Shown: positions 11,745-22,816 of the stretch, piece by piece
How the letters are laid out: the number at the start of each line of letters is the position of its first letter
Numbering within the stretch: position 1 is the first letter of the stretch
Source of the DNA: Podospora comata
Taxonomy: Eukaryota; Ascomycota; Sordariomycetes; Sordariales; Podosporaceae
Direction of reading: 5' to 3'
Length of the DNA: 64,000 nucleotides
Assembly (NCBI GenBank): GCA_017354895.1
Contig: CP071494.1
Span: 744,001-808,000 of the forward strand
Translations under genes and position numbers: made by a program
Notes under the pieces: generated by a model
Database searches by the model: none
What the model was told of the DNA's origin: nothing
What the model saw: the letters and a program-made list of their open reading frames with translations, nothing else

Positions 11745-12539
11745 ATGACTTAAAGCGAGCGAGTACCAGCGGGTAATTTAGAGCGGAGATGATACCACAT
11801 TGCATAGTTAGATTTTTTTCATCGGCATTTAAATAGGAAGGAGTTTGGGGGGTATATAAGATATTATAGGCGCCTACTTCTGGCATACACTATCACCAAT
11901 CACAGCAATCCATTTCTTCATTATTTTACCTGATTTATATAATATATCTCGATCATTCACTCAGTATTATTAGTACCCTCGTAATATTTACCGCCAGTCT
12001 ACTCGCCATCTATCACTCATTGACTCATATTTCCCCTATCATCTTTGTTCTATCTTTTAAGGACAGTGGATAGACGTTTACTTTTGATGAGGAAGTACTC
12101 ATATGTCCAACTCACGTCCTGGCCGAAGTATATCTAATTTAAAACATCAGTCTTGGTCAATACCCTACCTAGCGGCTCTTTCCAAGTGTATCTCCATTTA
12201 TTTGCTTATAATCTCTTTGTCGAAGGTTCAACATTGTACGCGCCCTTGGTTGATGATATCTAGACAGAATCCGATGTTAAACAGACACACCTCAGACTAT
12301 ATCTCCACACTTTTACTATGAGAGACCTCATGTCTATACTATAGTACTAACCTTCCCCTTAAACTAGAAACTCACCACTTCAATATTTCACCACACCAAC
12401 CAACACAACGCCTCCATCTCTCCCCACCCCTCGAAACCCCTTCATCCACTCAGCTCTCCACCACCTTCACCACCGCTCAAAACCTTCTGCATCGACTCAA
12501 CCCCCCACCACCCTCACCGTATCTTAGACCGCCATACCT
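11745..12539. other. AT-rich intergenic sequence, no gene seen
   Basis: The stretch downstream of the SUR7/PalI gene is AT-rich with many TATA-like runs (for example around 11930-11950). I see no supported gene or RNA. Short open frames here lack family resemblance. Confidence 0.5.
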
Positions 12540-13168
12540 CTCAAGCATCCAACCGCTCCCACAGAATCCTCCCAGTTTCCGAGAGCAACCCCTTCCAACC
12601 TCGCCCTCGACCCATCTTGCATCGCCAAGGTCCATGCTGCTGCCCCAACCAACGTTGCAACAACCACTCGGTGCGGTGCCATACGAGATGCGCTTGAAGC
12701 AGCTCTCGCTCGGTGTCTCCCGCCGTGAAAAGCCCACGATCTGCGAGCTCCCCACGCGTGCGCTCGCGCAGGAGCAACCGCACTGTAGGTAGGCCAGTTC
12801 AGTTGCCTGGGGGTGAGGTAAGGTATCACAGACATGGACAGGCTCCGCTTGTCCAAGAGGACTCTGCGCTGGGCTTCGGAGGGCGTGGCTGTTGTGGAGT
12901 ATAGCCTGCAAATCCACTGACAAGTTGGCAGCATTCTGAATGAGAACAAACACGACATTGCCAACATCTACGACGCCATTCGGTGCCTCGCTTCTGGTCG
13001 CCAGTACAAAATAATCAAGGACGTCGACTTAGGTTATAGACCCGGAGGATTTGAGCAGAATGAAACCGATTCTTATATCAATGGACTCTATCTTGGTGAA
13101 AACGCAATGCGACGAAGTATTAATGATGTTTGGACCATGATAATCATCAGACTGTGTTACGCAGCTTG
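12540..13168 (+). pseudogene. Possible decayed gene fragment
   Basis: One plus-strand frame reads as helical, protein-like text: a segment with RCGAIRDALEAALARC near 12680, then MDRLRLSKRTLRWAS near 12830, then an open run of about 78 codons that includes NENKHDIANIYDAIRCLASG and ends before 13170. Between these parts the frame meets stop codons (TGA, TAG, TAA, TGA), each of which could derive from CGA, CAG or CAA by C-to-T change. The amphipathic spacing and the SKRTLRWA stretch remind me of the N-terminal helical domain of fungal NLR-type (STAND) proteins, but this is a loose resemblance. Four stops in about 110 codons is near chance, so the call rests on the protein-like composition alone. 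Confidence 0.3.
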
Positions 13169-13638
13169 AACCCCGGGTTTATAGTATAGAGCAAATGACC
13201 CAGTGCCAAAACGTCGAAGGATATAGCTAAGTAAGGTACGTATTATGAACCTTCTTGGCCATTCCAGTAAGATGCCTGCCTTAGGTAGGAAAACTATAGA
13301 CGTTGAGGTCCGACCAAACAATTGGTAAGGTACTATCAACAATAGATAATTGTACCCACATCATTCTGCATAATGAACTTCCTAATCGGGCGATCAACAC
13401 CAAATCTACCTGTTGCGAGCTTGTGAATCCCTTCATTATCGATGTCGAGGCTACTGATTGGAGATGCTGCCTAATTGCCCCACAGTTTCATGACTCACTT
13501 CTCACATCATCGCTCTTCATGTCTCAAACATTGACCGCTTTATCGAACTCGAACATCACAACTCACTCAGCGTCAAATTACCTTCCTCACCTCATCACCT
13601 TTTCACCACCTCGCATCAAAAAAATCAGAACCGCCAAA

Positions 13639-14407
13639 ATGGAAGCCCTCCTCACCGACCCCCTCATCATCTCCGTAACCTCCTACGTAAAAGACTACAT
13701 GAGAAACTACGACGCCTCCCACGACTTTGACCGTACGCCATACCTATCCCACCCCAATTCCAAATCCCATGCTAACATCCATCACCAGACATCCAACGCG
13801 TTCTCTCCCTCTCCCACCACATCTACACCCACACCCCCCCTCAACAACAACCCCTAGACCTAAAAGCAATTCACCTCTCCGCCCTCCTCCACGACGTCGG
13901 CGACCGCAAGTCCGTTTCCCCTCCCCTCTTCCTCCCCCAGTGTCTAACCTCAGCAGATACCTCCTCCCAAACCAAGACCCAGCAACCCTCATATCATCAA
14001 CCCTCCTCTCCCTCTCCTGCCCCCCCTCCCTCGCCCAAAAAGTCCAAGAAATCTGCCTCGCAGTCTCCTACTCCACCGAGGTCAAAAACCCCTCCCACGT
14101 GCAGTCCATCCTCGCCAAACACCCCGAGTTGGGGGTCGTGCAAGACGCCGACCGGCTCGACGCCATCGGAGCGGTGGGGATAGCACGGATGTTCACCTTT
14201 GGTGGGGCCAAAGGCTCCCGCTCGCTGCAGGCGAGCGTGGATCATATTGATGAGAAGTTAGTCAAGTTGGAGGGGATGATGAAGACTGCTGAGGGGAGGA
14301 GGCTGGCGGGGGAGAGGACGGAGAGGTTGAGACGGTTTCGGGGGGAGTGGGAGGAGGAGGTGGGGTTTGTGGAAAAGTTGGGGTTGAGTAAGGGGGAGGA
14401 GGAGTAG
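13639..14407 (+). CDS. HD-domain phosphohydrolase
   Basis: Three exons (13639-13732, 13789-13909, 13957-14407) give 221 residues. The protein is of the YedJ-like HD superfamily class of metal-dependent phosphohydrolases. The metal-binding residues are visible: the first His (about residue 32) in HDFDHIQRV is created across the first intron, the HD pair (about 66-67) lies in LSALLHDVGDRKY, and the later Asp lies in QDADRLDAIGAVGIAR. Intron 1 has a GCTAAC branch and CAG end. Intron 2 has an unusual GTCCGT donor and ends at CAGCAG, the second CAG restoring the DRKY reading. The protein has no signal peptide and is probably cytosolic. The family acts on phosphate esters, probably nucleotides; the substrate here is unknown. 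Confidence 0.9.
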
Positions 14408-15293
14408 GTAAATACCTAGGTAAGGTATGTGTTGTGGAACGTAGGGGTTTAAAGGTTGGATGGGAGTATTCAAGTTGGTAGAGAGGCTGGAACCACACAC
14501 ACACACACACCCACCAAAATCAGAGTGTTTCCCATGTGCGCAGGTCATGGCTGTTTACGTTCGAGATTTTAATGTTCCCTATTCCGAATACTTCTTTTTT
14601 TTTTGGAGATTTTTGTTTATGATGTATGAGAAATAAAAATGGATTATATATTTCTAGAAAGCGTGAAACACCATCTTGACGACCCAGCCTGCAAAGAGCT
14701 TGACTTCTGAACATAAAGGTCTGCCAATATATCTGTTAAAAGACGAGAACAAAAGATTAAAGCAGCCGAGATTATAACGGGACAGTATGATATAAAAAGT
14801 GAGATGCTATATTGGTGGTGGAATTGATAAAAGTAAAAATAAAAAACCTGGAAAGACAAAGGCTGTGTGACGGGCCGGGAGTCGAAACTGGGTTTTCGCT
14901 CAAACTCGGGAATGTAATAACCGCTGTACTACCTCGCCACGGAATTGCTTTCGAGAATTCAGGATTAAGTACCGGGTCTGCGTTGAGTTTCAGCCGGTGG
15001 GCTCTGGTGACGAGGTGACGTTGTCTTGACCCAGCTTGGCTGAAGTTTAAAAACACCTTGGAAAAATAGGGTGGTGATTGACGACAGCATCAGTGATATG
15101 GACTTGGAAGATCAATGATTCTTCTGTCACTGCGTAATTGCTGAAACTTCTCAAGGCTGGGTCATTATCAATCATCCATCATCAAACATTACACTCAAAC
15201 CCCAGCCCCATCACAACAACCCTAACCAAGTAAACAAAAATCTCTCAAAAATTAAATATTACCAACCCCCCCCCACCCCCCTTTTCAACAACC
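14408..15293. other. Intergenic with CA microsatellite and a tRNA-like relic
   Basis: The segment lies between the converging HD-domain and GPI-protein genes. It holds a short (CA)n run at about 14493-14512 and a tRNA-like sequence (listed separately). No protein gene is supported. Confidence 0.5.
14866..14940 (-). pseudogene. tRNA-like relic, perhaps tRNA-Gln
   Basis: On the minus strand the sequence begins GTGGCGAGG, continues with a D-arm-like GCGGTTATTACA, an anticodon-arm-like region with TTTGAG, and a T-arm-like CCCAGTTTCGACTCCCGG, ending in CCCGTCAC. The acceptor ends pair over most of seven positions. The anticodon stem and T-stem pair poorly, in a way that fits transition mutations of a tRNA. 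A TTG anticodon (Gln) is my best reading. It is probably not functional. A covariance-model search would confirm or reject it. Confidence 0.35.
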
Positions 15294-15791
15294 TTAAAGC
15301 AAAAAAGCAGCAACACCACCCAAAAAAACCATAGCTCCCGCCGCCTGCTTCCCAGCCGCTCCAGCAGTAACAGCAGGTGTCTCAGTAGGCACGTAAACAG
15401 GATAGGTCTTGGACCCAATAATCGTCACAGTATCCGTGTGATGAGGCTTGGTATGCGGAGTGTAGACTGACTGAACAGACTGAACAGAAACGACCGTCTT
15501 GTGGTGATGTTTGGTATGATACTCCGTCTCGGTCTCGGTGTAGACGGATGGCTTGACATAAATCTTGGTCTTGTATTCGGTCTCAGTCTTGGTGGGCCTG
15601 TTCCAGGTGTGGGTGGTGGGCCTGTTCCAGGTGTGGGTGGTGGGCCTGTTCCAGGTGTGGGTGGTGGTCGTCTCGCTGTAGGGCGGGGTGTAAGTAGGCT
15701 TGATACGGGTGGTGGTGGTTTCTGGCTCTGGGCGGCCGGCGGCAACGAGGGAGGAGGCCATGAAGGCGCCGAGGAGAGAGAAGAGCTTCAT
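15294..15791 (-). CDS. Small secreted, probably GPI-anchored repeat protein
   Basis: An intronless gene starts at the ATG at 15791 and encodes 165 residues. The first 18 or so residues form a signal peptide (MKLFSLLGAF onwards, cut near VAAG). The mature protein is Thr-, Pro- and His-rich. It carries three head-to-tail copies of the octapeptide THTWNRPT, encoded by three 24-bp units at about 15598-15665, then a region of repeated T-E-T-E and V-Q-S motifs. The C-terminus ends with a small-residue stretch and a hydrophobic tail (MVFLGGVAAFLL), the pattern of a GPI signal. It is likely a cell-wall or surface protein. I do not recognise a family. Confidence 0.8.
   Translation of the reverse strand: MKLFSLLGAFMASSLVAAGRPEPETTTTRIKPTYTPPYSETTTTHTWNRPTTHTWNRPTTHTWNRPTKTETEYKTKIYVKPSVYTETETEYHTKHHHKTVVSVQSVQSVYTPHTKPHHTDTVTIIGSKTYPVYVPTETPAVTAGAAGKQAAGAMVFLGGVAAFLL
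15596..15669 (-). repeat. 24-bp coding repeat, three copies
   Basis: Three nearly perfect 24-bp units (built on GGGCCTGTTCCAGGTGTGGG on the plus strand) encode THTWNRPT on the minus strand. They lie within the GPI-type protein gene, in frame, so copy-number change would lengthen or shorten the protein by eight residues per unit. Confidence 0.85.
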
Positions 15792-17085
15792 CTTGGTGAT
15801 GATATTAGAGTGGTAGATGGTATGAGTGAAATTGAGAGTTTGACTGGTGTCAACAAACGAATGAAGTGATCAAATGACGGGCACTCGTGATGATGCAAGA
15901 GGAATCCCAGAACTCGGTTACCTTCAGGGGCAGGATTGGGTTATAAGCAACCGCCGGGCGATGTCATGGCCGAATGCATTACCGAGAGAGGATGACAGTA
16001 AACAAAGGAGAACGTCCAAGCCTGGTGGTGATGTGTACCCGGAAGCGTTAGCAAATCCCATGTTGACGAGGCTGAGCTGGAAGAACAAAGAAACCTGTGT
16101 TTACACAGAAATGATGCAGCTCCATATTGACACCGGGATAGGCCTCGGTTGCGCCATCCTTCACTTGAACAACTGGATGATGTGTTTGCCCCTACCTACC
16201 TATGTAAAAGGTCAGAGGCAACCCAAGACAAGCCGGTGTGGTGTTCCTCGGCTATGAGAGTCAGTGTGGGCGGAATGTTTCTCGTGGCTTCGCGGGTCCT
16301 GCTACAATACATTCCTGAGTTCACCAGGTAAGTGGCCCACGACATCGATGCGGTCAAGACGCGCCGAATCCGTCACGGACAAAATTCCAGAATGAAAGTT
16401 GAAGCCTGTAAACTCAGTTAGTCGTGTAATTATGATCTGACCGGAAACGGCTGCAGTTAACTGTACCAGCCTGAAGTCCATTTCCGGACGTTGTGCAGAA
16501 ACGTAGAGAAGAGTGAGGTTCAGGAGAGTGTCGTAGGTAGGCAACCATGGTAGCTGCTACCATGTCCCGTATTTACACCCCCCAAAGGGCGGACATTTTG
16601 GTTGGCTTTTAATACAAACGATACTATTGCAATGTAAGAGAAAATGAGGGCGGCACACGAGGTCGCTCATGATCAAATACCAAAGAGGCATTCAAGCTAC
16701 CCCCAACCTCGAACTTTCAGGCAGCGGGAAATACTAATCTCGAGTTACCTTTGCTCCTTCCCTGAAAGTCACGTCCTTAAAGCAGGCGTCCTCTATCATG
16801 CTCCTGCCTACTGTGATCTGTCAATTCTCTCGACGTCACAAGTGGCTCAAGCTTCATCGGGTAGTCCCGACATTCCATCCACGCTGCCGGATGCAACAGT
16901 GTCATACAATATTCTTGTTGCTCTTTGTTGGTCAAAAATAGACGGGATTCCCATCAGCTGAGCGCATTGTCATCAACAATGCTTAGTTTTCAGCAAGCCT
17001 TGACTTATACCAACCCTAACCCGAGCACCAGCTACAGCAGTTTTCCATCAATGTTTCACTCATTGGAGCGAAGCTCCAAGTCATA
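15792..17085. other. Intergenic, no supported gene
   Basis: Several short open frames occur but none shows domain, signal peptide or family resemblance. The part next to 15791 should contain the promoter of the GPI-type gene. CCTACCTACCTATG-like repeats occur at about 16190-16205. Nothing else stands out. Confidence 0.5.
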
Positions 17086-17505
17086 GTAAAGATAGTGAAA
17101 TGGTGAGAAAACACACAAAACAAAACAACCACAACACCACAAATATACCATCAACAGGTCCCTGAATGAACACACCTGCGTGACAGTGGCTCGCTCGCAG
17201 GCCGCACTTCATGCAGGACAAAGATAAGACACTATGGGCTCGCAGGCCACATAATAAGCACCGGATTGGCCTGATCAGACGGCCAGAATTGCCTGCACGC
17301 GTTCAAGGCACAAAATATGAAGAAATAAAAGTCGATGTCCTGTCTAAAATAGAATGTCAGAAGCAGACCGCTTGTATACATGATCCCTGACCTCCCCGAA
17401 TCCCCACTTCCTTACTCATACCCTCAGGCCTGTGGTCGCACCCCAAACCAATAGTCTATAGATGGAAATTCTACTGTAACTGAAATCGCCAAAGAGCGGT
17501 ATTTG
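17086..17505 (+). repeat. Dispersed element, copy 1 (possible solo LTR)
   Basis: This stretch is clearly related over about 400 bp to 29437-29850. Shared blocks include GAGAAAACACACAAAA, GCGTGACAGTGGCTCGCTCG, CACCGGATTGGCCTGATCAG and CATACCCTCAGGCCTGTGG. I see no coding potential inside. Size and lack of coding suit a solo LTR or a non-autonomous element, but the ends cannot be fixed from two copies and no target duplication is certain. The family is not known to me. This copy is the more GC-rich of the two. Confidence 0.6.
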
Positions 17506-17721
17506 AGCAGGAGTCTCGTTCCTGCCTTCGATAGGTAACCACATTCAAAGTCTTGTTCTCCTAAGTAGCAACACGATACACATTTATCACGCCGCTATTA
17601 TAATTAGATGATATATATATGCCGCTGATAGACGTTTAGTACCTATGTAACTCCGCCTCTATAGAGCTTTTGCGCGAGATTCCCCTTTGTTGGAGTAGCT
17701 CTAAATAGCTATCTATCTATC

Positions 17722-17765
<44 letters not shown>

Positions 17766-18678
17766 CTAAGTTATAAATATATTTTAAAATACCCTTTTGA
17801 TCTGATCTTTCTTCACCGTAATTCCAAGCTCGTATAGTCATCAATCCTAGCTTTTTATGTCTTAATAAATACCTAATCCCAGCATCTTTCTGTCTAAATA
17901 ATCAGCTAACTCTAGCTCTCACTATCAAAGCTATATATAACAAAGGCTGAAACTATTTATTGTCTTTAAAATACTTATATTGTAGTTTAAAAAACTTGAA
18001 TCAAGCATTCAAAAGCGAGATCAACATACATAAATTTTTAGACGGGATGTGACGGCATAAAGCTTAGAGCAGGATACTGGGTTAAAGTTGGGAGAACTAG
18101 GGCTGAGGACGAGGGCTGAGGGCAGGACTGCGGCTAATGAGAGAGCAGGAAGAAGGAGCATGGGCTAGGTGGAGCAACAAGCAAGGCAGGGTATGGATAT
18201 TTAGGAGAGCAAGCAGGCTTACTATACTTTACCTTTCTTTTCTTCTTTATCTCATAATTACTTTAGCTACAGAATACTACTATATTGACTTTGACTTGTA
18301 GGACCTTAGCTTCATGACAATTGTTCTTATATCTTGCGTTGCGCCTTGGCGCTTTGTTTTTTTCTGTTTTTTTTTTTTGGAAAAAAATTTCCTAATTATA
18401 ATCCAAGCTTTGTTTTTACTAATCTAAGCACATTATATCCAAAAGCTATCCTCAACACGCTAGGACAAAAAGGATAAAAAAGCTCAAATTATCGATATAG
18501 AAAGTTTAGATTATAGACGGCAAAAGCTGAGACTAAGTTTAGATCACAGCTCTTTCTAAAAGAGCTTGGATTAAATACTAAAATTCTAAAGCAAAAAGTC
18601 CCCTGCAGTGTGTAACATGTATAAAAAGCGAAAGATGCATGCGGTGTGGTGTGTAGCATACACAAAAAGCAAAAGATA
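17506..18678. other. AT-rich segment with microsatellite and short repeats
   Basis: The segment is AT-rich and holds an (AT)n microsatellite at about 17725-17761. Degenerate copies of the dispersed short repeat (TAATCCTAGCTTTT core) lie at about 17841-17935, 18396-18425 and, in the opposite orientation, 18487-18580. There is no protein gene. It borders the tRNA-Pro gene. Confidence 0.6.
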
Positions 18679-18797
18679 GGGGCCACCCGGGGATTGAACC
18701 CGGGACCTCTCGCAAGCTAATATTCTGAGAAGAATTTTCACTTTGTAAACATCAGGGTGAGCCCTAAGCGAGAATCATACCACTAGACCAGCGGCCC
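18679..18797 (-). tRNA. tRNA-Pro(AGG) with intron
   Basis: The minus-strand sequence starts GGGCCGCTGGTCTAGTGG and ends GGTTCAATCCCCGGGTGGCC plus CC. The acceptor stem GGGCCGC pairs with GTGGCCC, one pair being G-U. The T-arm is canonical, with stem CCGGG/CCCGG. The anticodon stem CTCGC/GCGAG closes a loop TTAGGGT with anticodon AGG. A 47-nt intron (18715-18761) lies between positions 37 and 38, the canonical nuclear place. The mature tRNA is 72 nt before CCA addition. The D-arm contains GGTCTAGTGGTATGA, which agrees with fungal proline tRNAs. Confidence 0.93.
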
Positions 18798-18981
18798 TGT
18801 TTCCACATCATTTCAGATGTGGATGTTTCTCGGTGGCAGAAGCTCCAGCTAAGTAGCGCCACCCTGCCAGCTCCGTTTCCCGGCATGATTCAACTCCTAA
18901 CCCCAATTCATAACCCCAACTAATCACCACGGTGATACCTTCCAGCTTTGGCGTCAATGGATGCAAAATATGGTGTGAGGT

Positions 18982-20501
18982 TTACAAATCCTTTGTGTCT
19001 TCGTCTGCAGGGGGGTCAATGTCGAGGACGCTCAGGGGGCTGTTATGCATCAGTCAAACATCCACGTAAAGGCAAAAAATAGCAAACCTACCCCTTCTTG
19101 ACCATGATACTCATAATCTCAAATAGCGCATCCGCAGCCGCCATCGTGGTGTGCTCAGCGTTGGTATCATAGGCGGGCTGTTATCACACCCCCTTGTCAG
19201 CCATCATCATCTCTCCCTAACCCGCCCTTTCATCACAGCCGTATCAAGAAGGAACTCACAGCAACCTCAACAATATCCGCCCCCACCAAATTCACCCCCT
19301 CCAACCCCCTCAAAATAGTCCTCAACTCCCTCGTGCTCCAACCCCCCGTCTCGGGCGTGCCCGTGGCAGGCGCAAAAGCCGGATCAAGCGTATCAATATC
19401 CAGGCTCAAATAAACAGGGTTCTTCGTCCCGACCCGTTCCCTTATCTTCTTGATGATTCCCTCCGTCCCTATAGTGTCAATCTCCCTCGCCTCCACAATC
19501 TCGAAGCCGCAATAGCCATCGTTCTCATAATCACTCGGCCCCGAAAGAGTTGTGCGGATTCCCGCGTGGATGTTTGTGTCGTTTCGCAAAAGGCCCTCCT
19601 GTGCCGCGTGGTAGAAATACGTTCCGTGGTTGATGGAGGCCGTTTCCGAAGGCGAGCCGCCGAATACCTTTGGCTTCCAGGTGTCGAGGTGGGAGTCAAA
19701 GTGGATGACTGTCACGGGGCCGTAGGCACGATTGATAGAACGTAAAAGGGGGAGTGTGATGGTGTGGTCACCTCCAAGGGTGATCACTCTCGGGAGGGTC
19801 TTGCCTTTGAGGGAGGGGCCGGGTTTGGTGGCGTCCGTGGTTGGGGGGCGGGAGAGGATGGAGAAGTGGCCGTTTTCGATTTGGTGGAGGGCGTAGGTGT
19901 TGTCGTAGGATGTCACCGGGATGTCGCCGCAGTCTATGACTTTGGCCCAGGAGTTGAAGGGGTTTGTGTCGAGGGGGACGTTGTAGCCGCCGCTAGAAGG
20001 GGGCCGTCAGTCGGTGTGGATGGTAGAGGTGAGGAGGGTTACACATACTAGAGGTTGAGCCTTCTTGAACCCTGCCGGATGCCGGAGGGGCCGAACCTAG
20101 CGCCGGGACGGTAGGACGTGCCCGTGTCGAAGGGAGCGCCTTGTTTATTTATGCTTATTAGCCTGGCTGCCTGACGTTGTGTATCCAGGCGGTTGATTGT
20201 TGTGTAACAGACATACCAATGAAAGCGATGTCATAGTCAATGTCCTTGTGAAAGAGACAAGGAAGATAAGGAAGGCGCCCAAAGGTTGAGATGCCAGAGA
20301 AGACAGAGTCCGCCTGTGAGCTGTGTTAGCCAACAAGACATGGACGATCTCTAGATGACTGACCTGAGTCCCTCCATCGCCTGGCAAGGTGTTGTACCAC
20401 AAAGATTTGTGAGGCCCGGCCATGTTCTTTTGATGCTCATGGTCACCATGTGCCAGAACGGCAGCTGTAAGCCACAGGGTGAGCAGACCCTGAGTTGCCA
20501 T
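18982..20501 (-). CDS. Secreted agmatinase-like ureohydrolase
   Basis: Six exons (20501-20364, 20313-20217, 20139-20049, 19992-19260, 19177-19092, 19039-18982) give 400 residues. All five introns have GT-AG ends and the phases agree. The start ATG at 20501 gives a signal peptide (MATQGLLTLWLTAAVLAHG) followed by DHEHQKN, so the enzyme probably enters the secretory path. The ureohydrolase fold shows GAPFDTGTSYRPGARFGP near residues 78-95 and the manganese-binding motifs GGDHT, HFDSHLD and SLDIDTLDP, followed by GTPETGG of the agmatinase branch. The family hydrolyses guanidino groups, releasing urea; agmatine to putrescine is the name-giving reaction, but fungal secreted members have been little tested. 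The C-terminal exon adds a short acidic tail (ADEDTKDL). Confidence 0.93.
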
Positions 20502-22816
20502 AATGTCGATTTGTGAGTTCCGATGTGTGATGTTGATACAGACACCAGAGCAGCGAAAATATGGCCAAGGCATCACTCCTTTTATGGTCCAGCGCACCTT
20601 TCCCCTCGGCCTGGGACTCTGCGAGCCATCGACCAACAATCGTCACCACTTGCAGCAGCCCAATTCCCTTGAAGCACATCTCCGGCCTTATCACAGATAA
20701 TGACATGCCTCAAACTCCCCCAAGCCCATTTCACTGGACGTCCTTCCACGAACCACCACTGCATGTCATCTCAACGGTTCTCGTTAGGTAACGGTCGTTC
20801 CATCATCTCAGTGGAAGCATCACGTCCCATCTCATGCGGGAGCGACAGGAGAGATAAAGCAGAGCGTGTAGAGCATGTTCCCGACTGGGACTGCAGAAGA
20901 CAGTACACCAATTATAAGGCTTTATGCGATGCTGCAATGGCAAGCTCGTCGATTTCTCGGAATCCCACACTCTGGACGTTGGATAATTCGACCACTAATG
21001 GAATCTCTTTTACTTGAAGCGATCGAGACCCGGGAATGCGGGGCTACCGTTCCAGTGCGAATGACATCAAAGGTCTGGAGCGGGGGAACTGGTCCATGGG
21101 GGATTGGAGATAGATAGCCGTTGGGAGTGGGATGTTGCTATCTCGGAGACGTATGTATGTATAAGTGCAGATGCCCCCTTTGGTGGCGATGTGGTCATTG
21201 GTCTTTATTTCTCATACATTCGGTGGCACGCAGGTCCTATTCGCTGCTCAGATATGGTGGCATTTGATCGAGGGAGATAAGAGCGAGGTATGAAATTGTG
21301 TGAGTTTTGAATTTCTTACAAATTTATTCCGAGTCGGAGATATGTGGTCACCTCCTCATTCAAACATATAGAGCCCATGGACAGCTTTGTCTCGACTCCC
21401 GATCTTGTCTCCCCATCCACACACTTGCGTTACAATGCGGGATCCCCCCCTTGTGGTCGACGGAAGAAAGAACACCTGAAAGGACCCTGCACTCAAAGAC
21501 GTTTCAAGCCCAACACGTGGTTCCCGAGACATGGAGCAAAAGAAGGCTATTGTTGTCCAGGGATGACACTTGTTAAACCCAGGAAACGGCCGAAGGCAAA
21601 GAGTACGAGAGGAAGAAAGAGAAGAAGGAGAAAACAACCGCCGGGCGGACTTGGGCTGGAACGACTGGTGAGGTCACCATCTTCACCATGGTTGAGACGA
21701 TCTCATTCGTCCCGTTCATCCTGCGGCCAGTGGGATCACCTCCGGTGCGTAGGGCAGTTTCTTGCGCTGATTCGGCCGGTGCCCTGATTTCGCTGCAGAG
21801 TGGGCGGGGCCGTGAGCCGGCTCCTGAAAAAGCGCAGCTAAAAACGACTGATGCAGCAGTCGGTCGTGTCCCACATCAGAAGCTGCCGTGCTGCGGCAGG
21901 ACAGCGCAACGGATGGCCACTGGATAGCACTGCGTTTCTGCCTGCCCGGATCCGCGTTGGGAGAGGCCATTTCATGCATTGATAAGGATACGTGGACGTT
22001 GTTGCTGGATATTGGGCAGAGCCAGAGAGAACCAACAATGGAAATAGACAATGCAATTCTAGCTGAACGAGATGCAAATCGTCATCGAGGTTGAGACAAG
22101 ACTTCCAGACTGGGCGGGGAGTGGAGCTCTTGTTCTCCTTGTTCCCCGCCGTGGGAAAGGCTTGGCAGGGAAGTTAGGGATTCTCAGCGCAGGCTCAAGC
22201 TAGGGGTACCCTCCTCTCGTTCCCAGCCCGCCTATTTTGAGGTGCATCAAAGACCGGGCCAATCACAAGAAAACCCCTCGAACAGGACAGTTGAATGGGG
22301 ATGGACCAAATGGACTTGGAAGAACATGCTCTTTCTCAGCGTGCATTTACATTGCATTTCCCTCCATTCATCACTCTCTCTTTCTAGACAGACACTATCG
22401 GGCACGCGCTGCTTCCCCCGGTCCCGTCCTTGATCATATGCTCCGCCCAGGTGTCCCTCCTTCTCACTCACGCTGTGTCTCGAGGTGATTCGCTCTTTGC
22501 GTGAACAAGGAAGGTCCCGAACCTGCCACTTGTCGATGTCTCACACAGGTCGCTGCCATCTGCCTCTATCCAGGACGCTGTCCTCCGGCCGCAACTTTCC
22601 TTCTGTGATACCTCGCCCAGCAGCTTCGCCGAGAGAAACCCTGTGTGGCGCATTCTTTTTCCAACAGTGAAATCACTCGCCGCCACCGCAGCACATTTCC
22701 AACAACGACATAAGCAAATCATCAAACATGATGCCAATCTCTCTCCTTTGACTCTTTCTTCCAACAACTCGTTCACCCCTCCAGACCATCGCCGGACAAG
22801 CCGCCTTTCTTCTCCG
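20502..22816. other. Divergent upstream region, no supported gene
   Basis: About 2.3 kb separates the start codons of the agmatinase-like gene (minus) and the large disordered-protein gene (plus). Several short frames overlap each other on both strands without family resemblance. The CT-rich stretch at 22330-22640 may be the 5' leader of the plus-strand gene. An in-frame upstream extension from 22643 lacks an ATG and starts with GTG. Confidence 0.5.

Noticed and set aside
18489-18686. Minus-strand frame next to the tRNA
   Set aside because: It overlaps the tRNA 3' end and an AT-rich repeat, with no ATG-based gene model.
22643-22816. Upstream extension of the 1132-residue protein
   Set aside because: The extension is open but starts with GTG; the first ATG in frame is at 22817.
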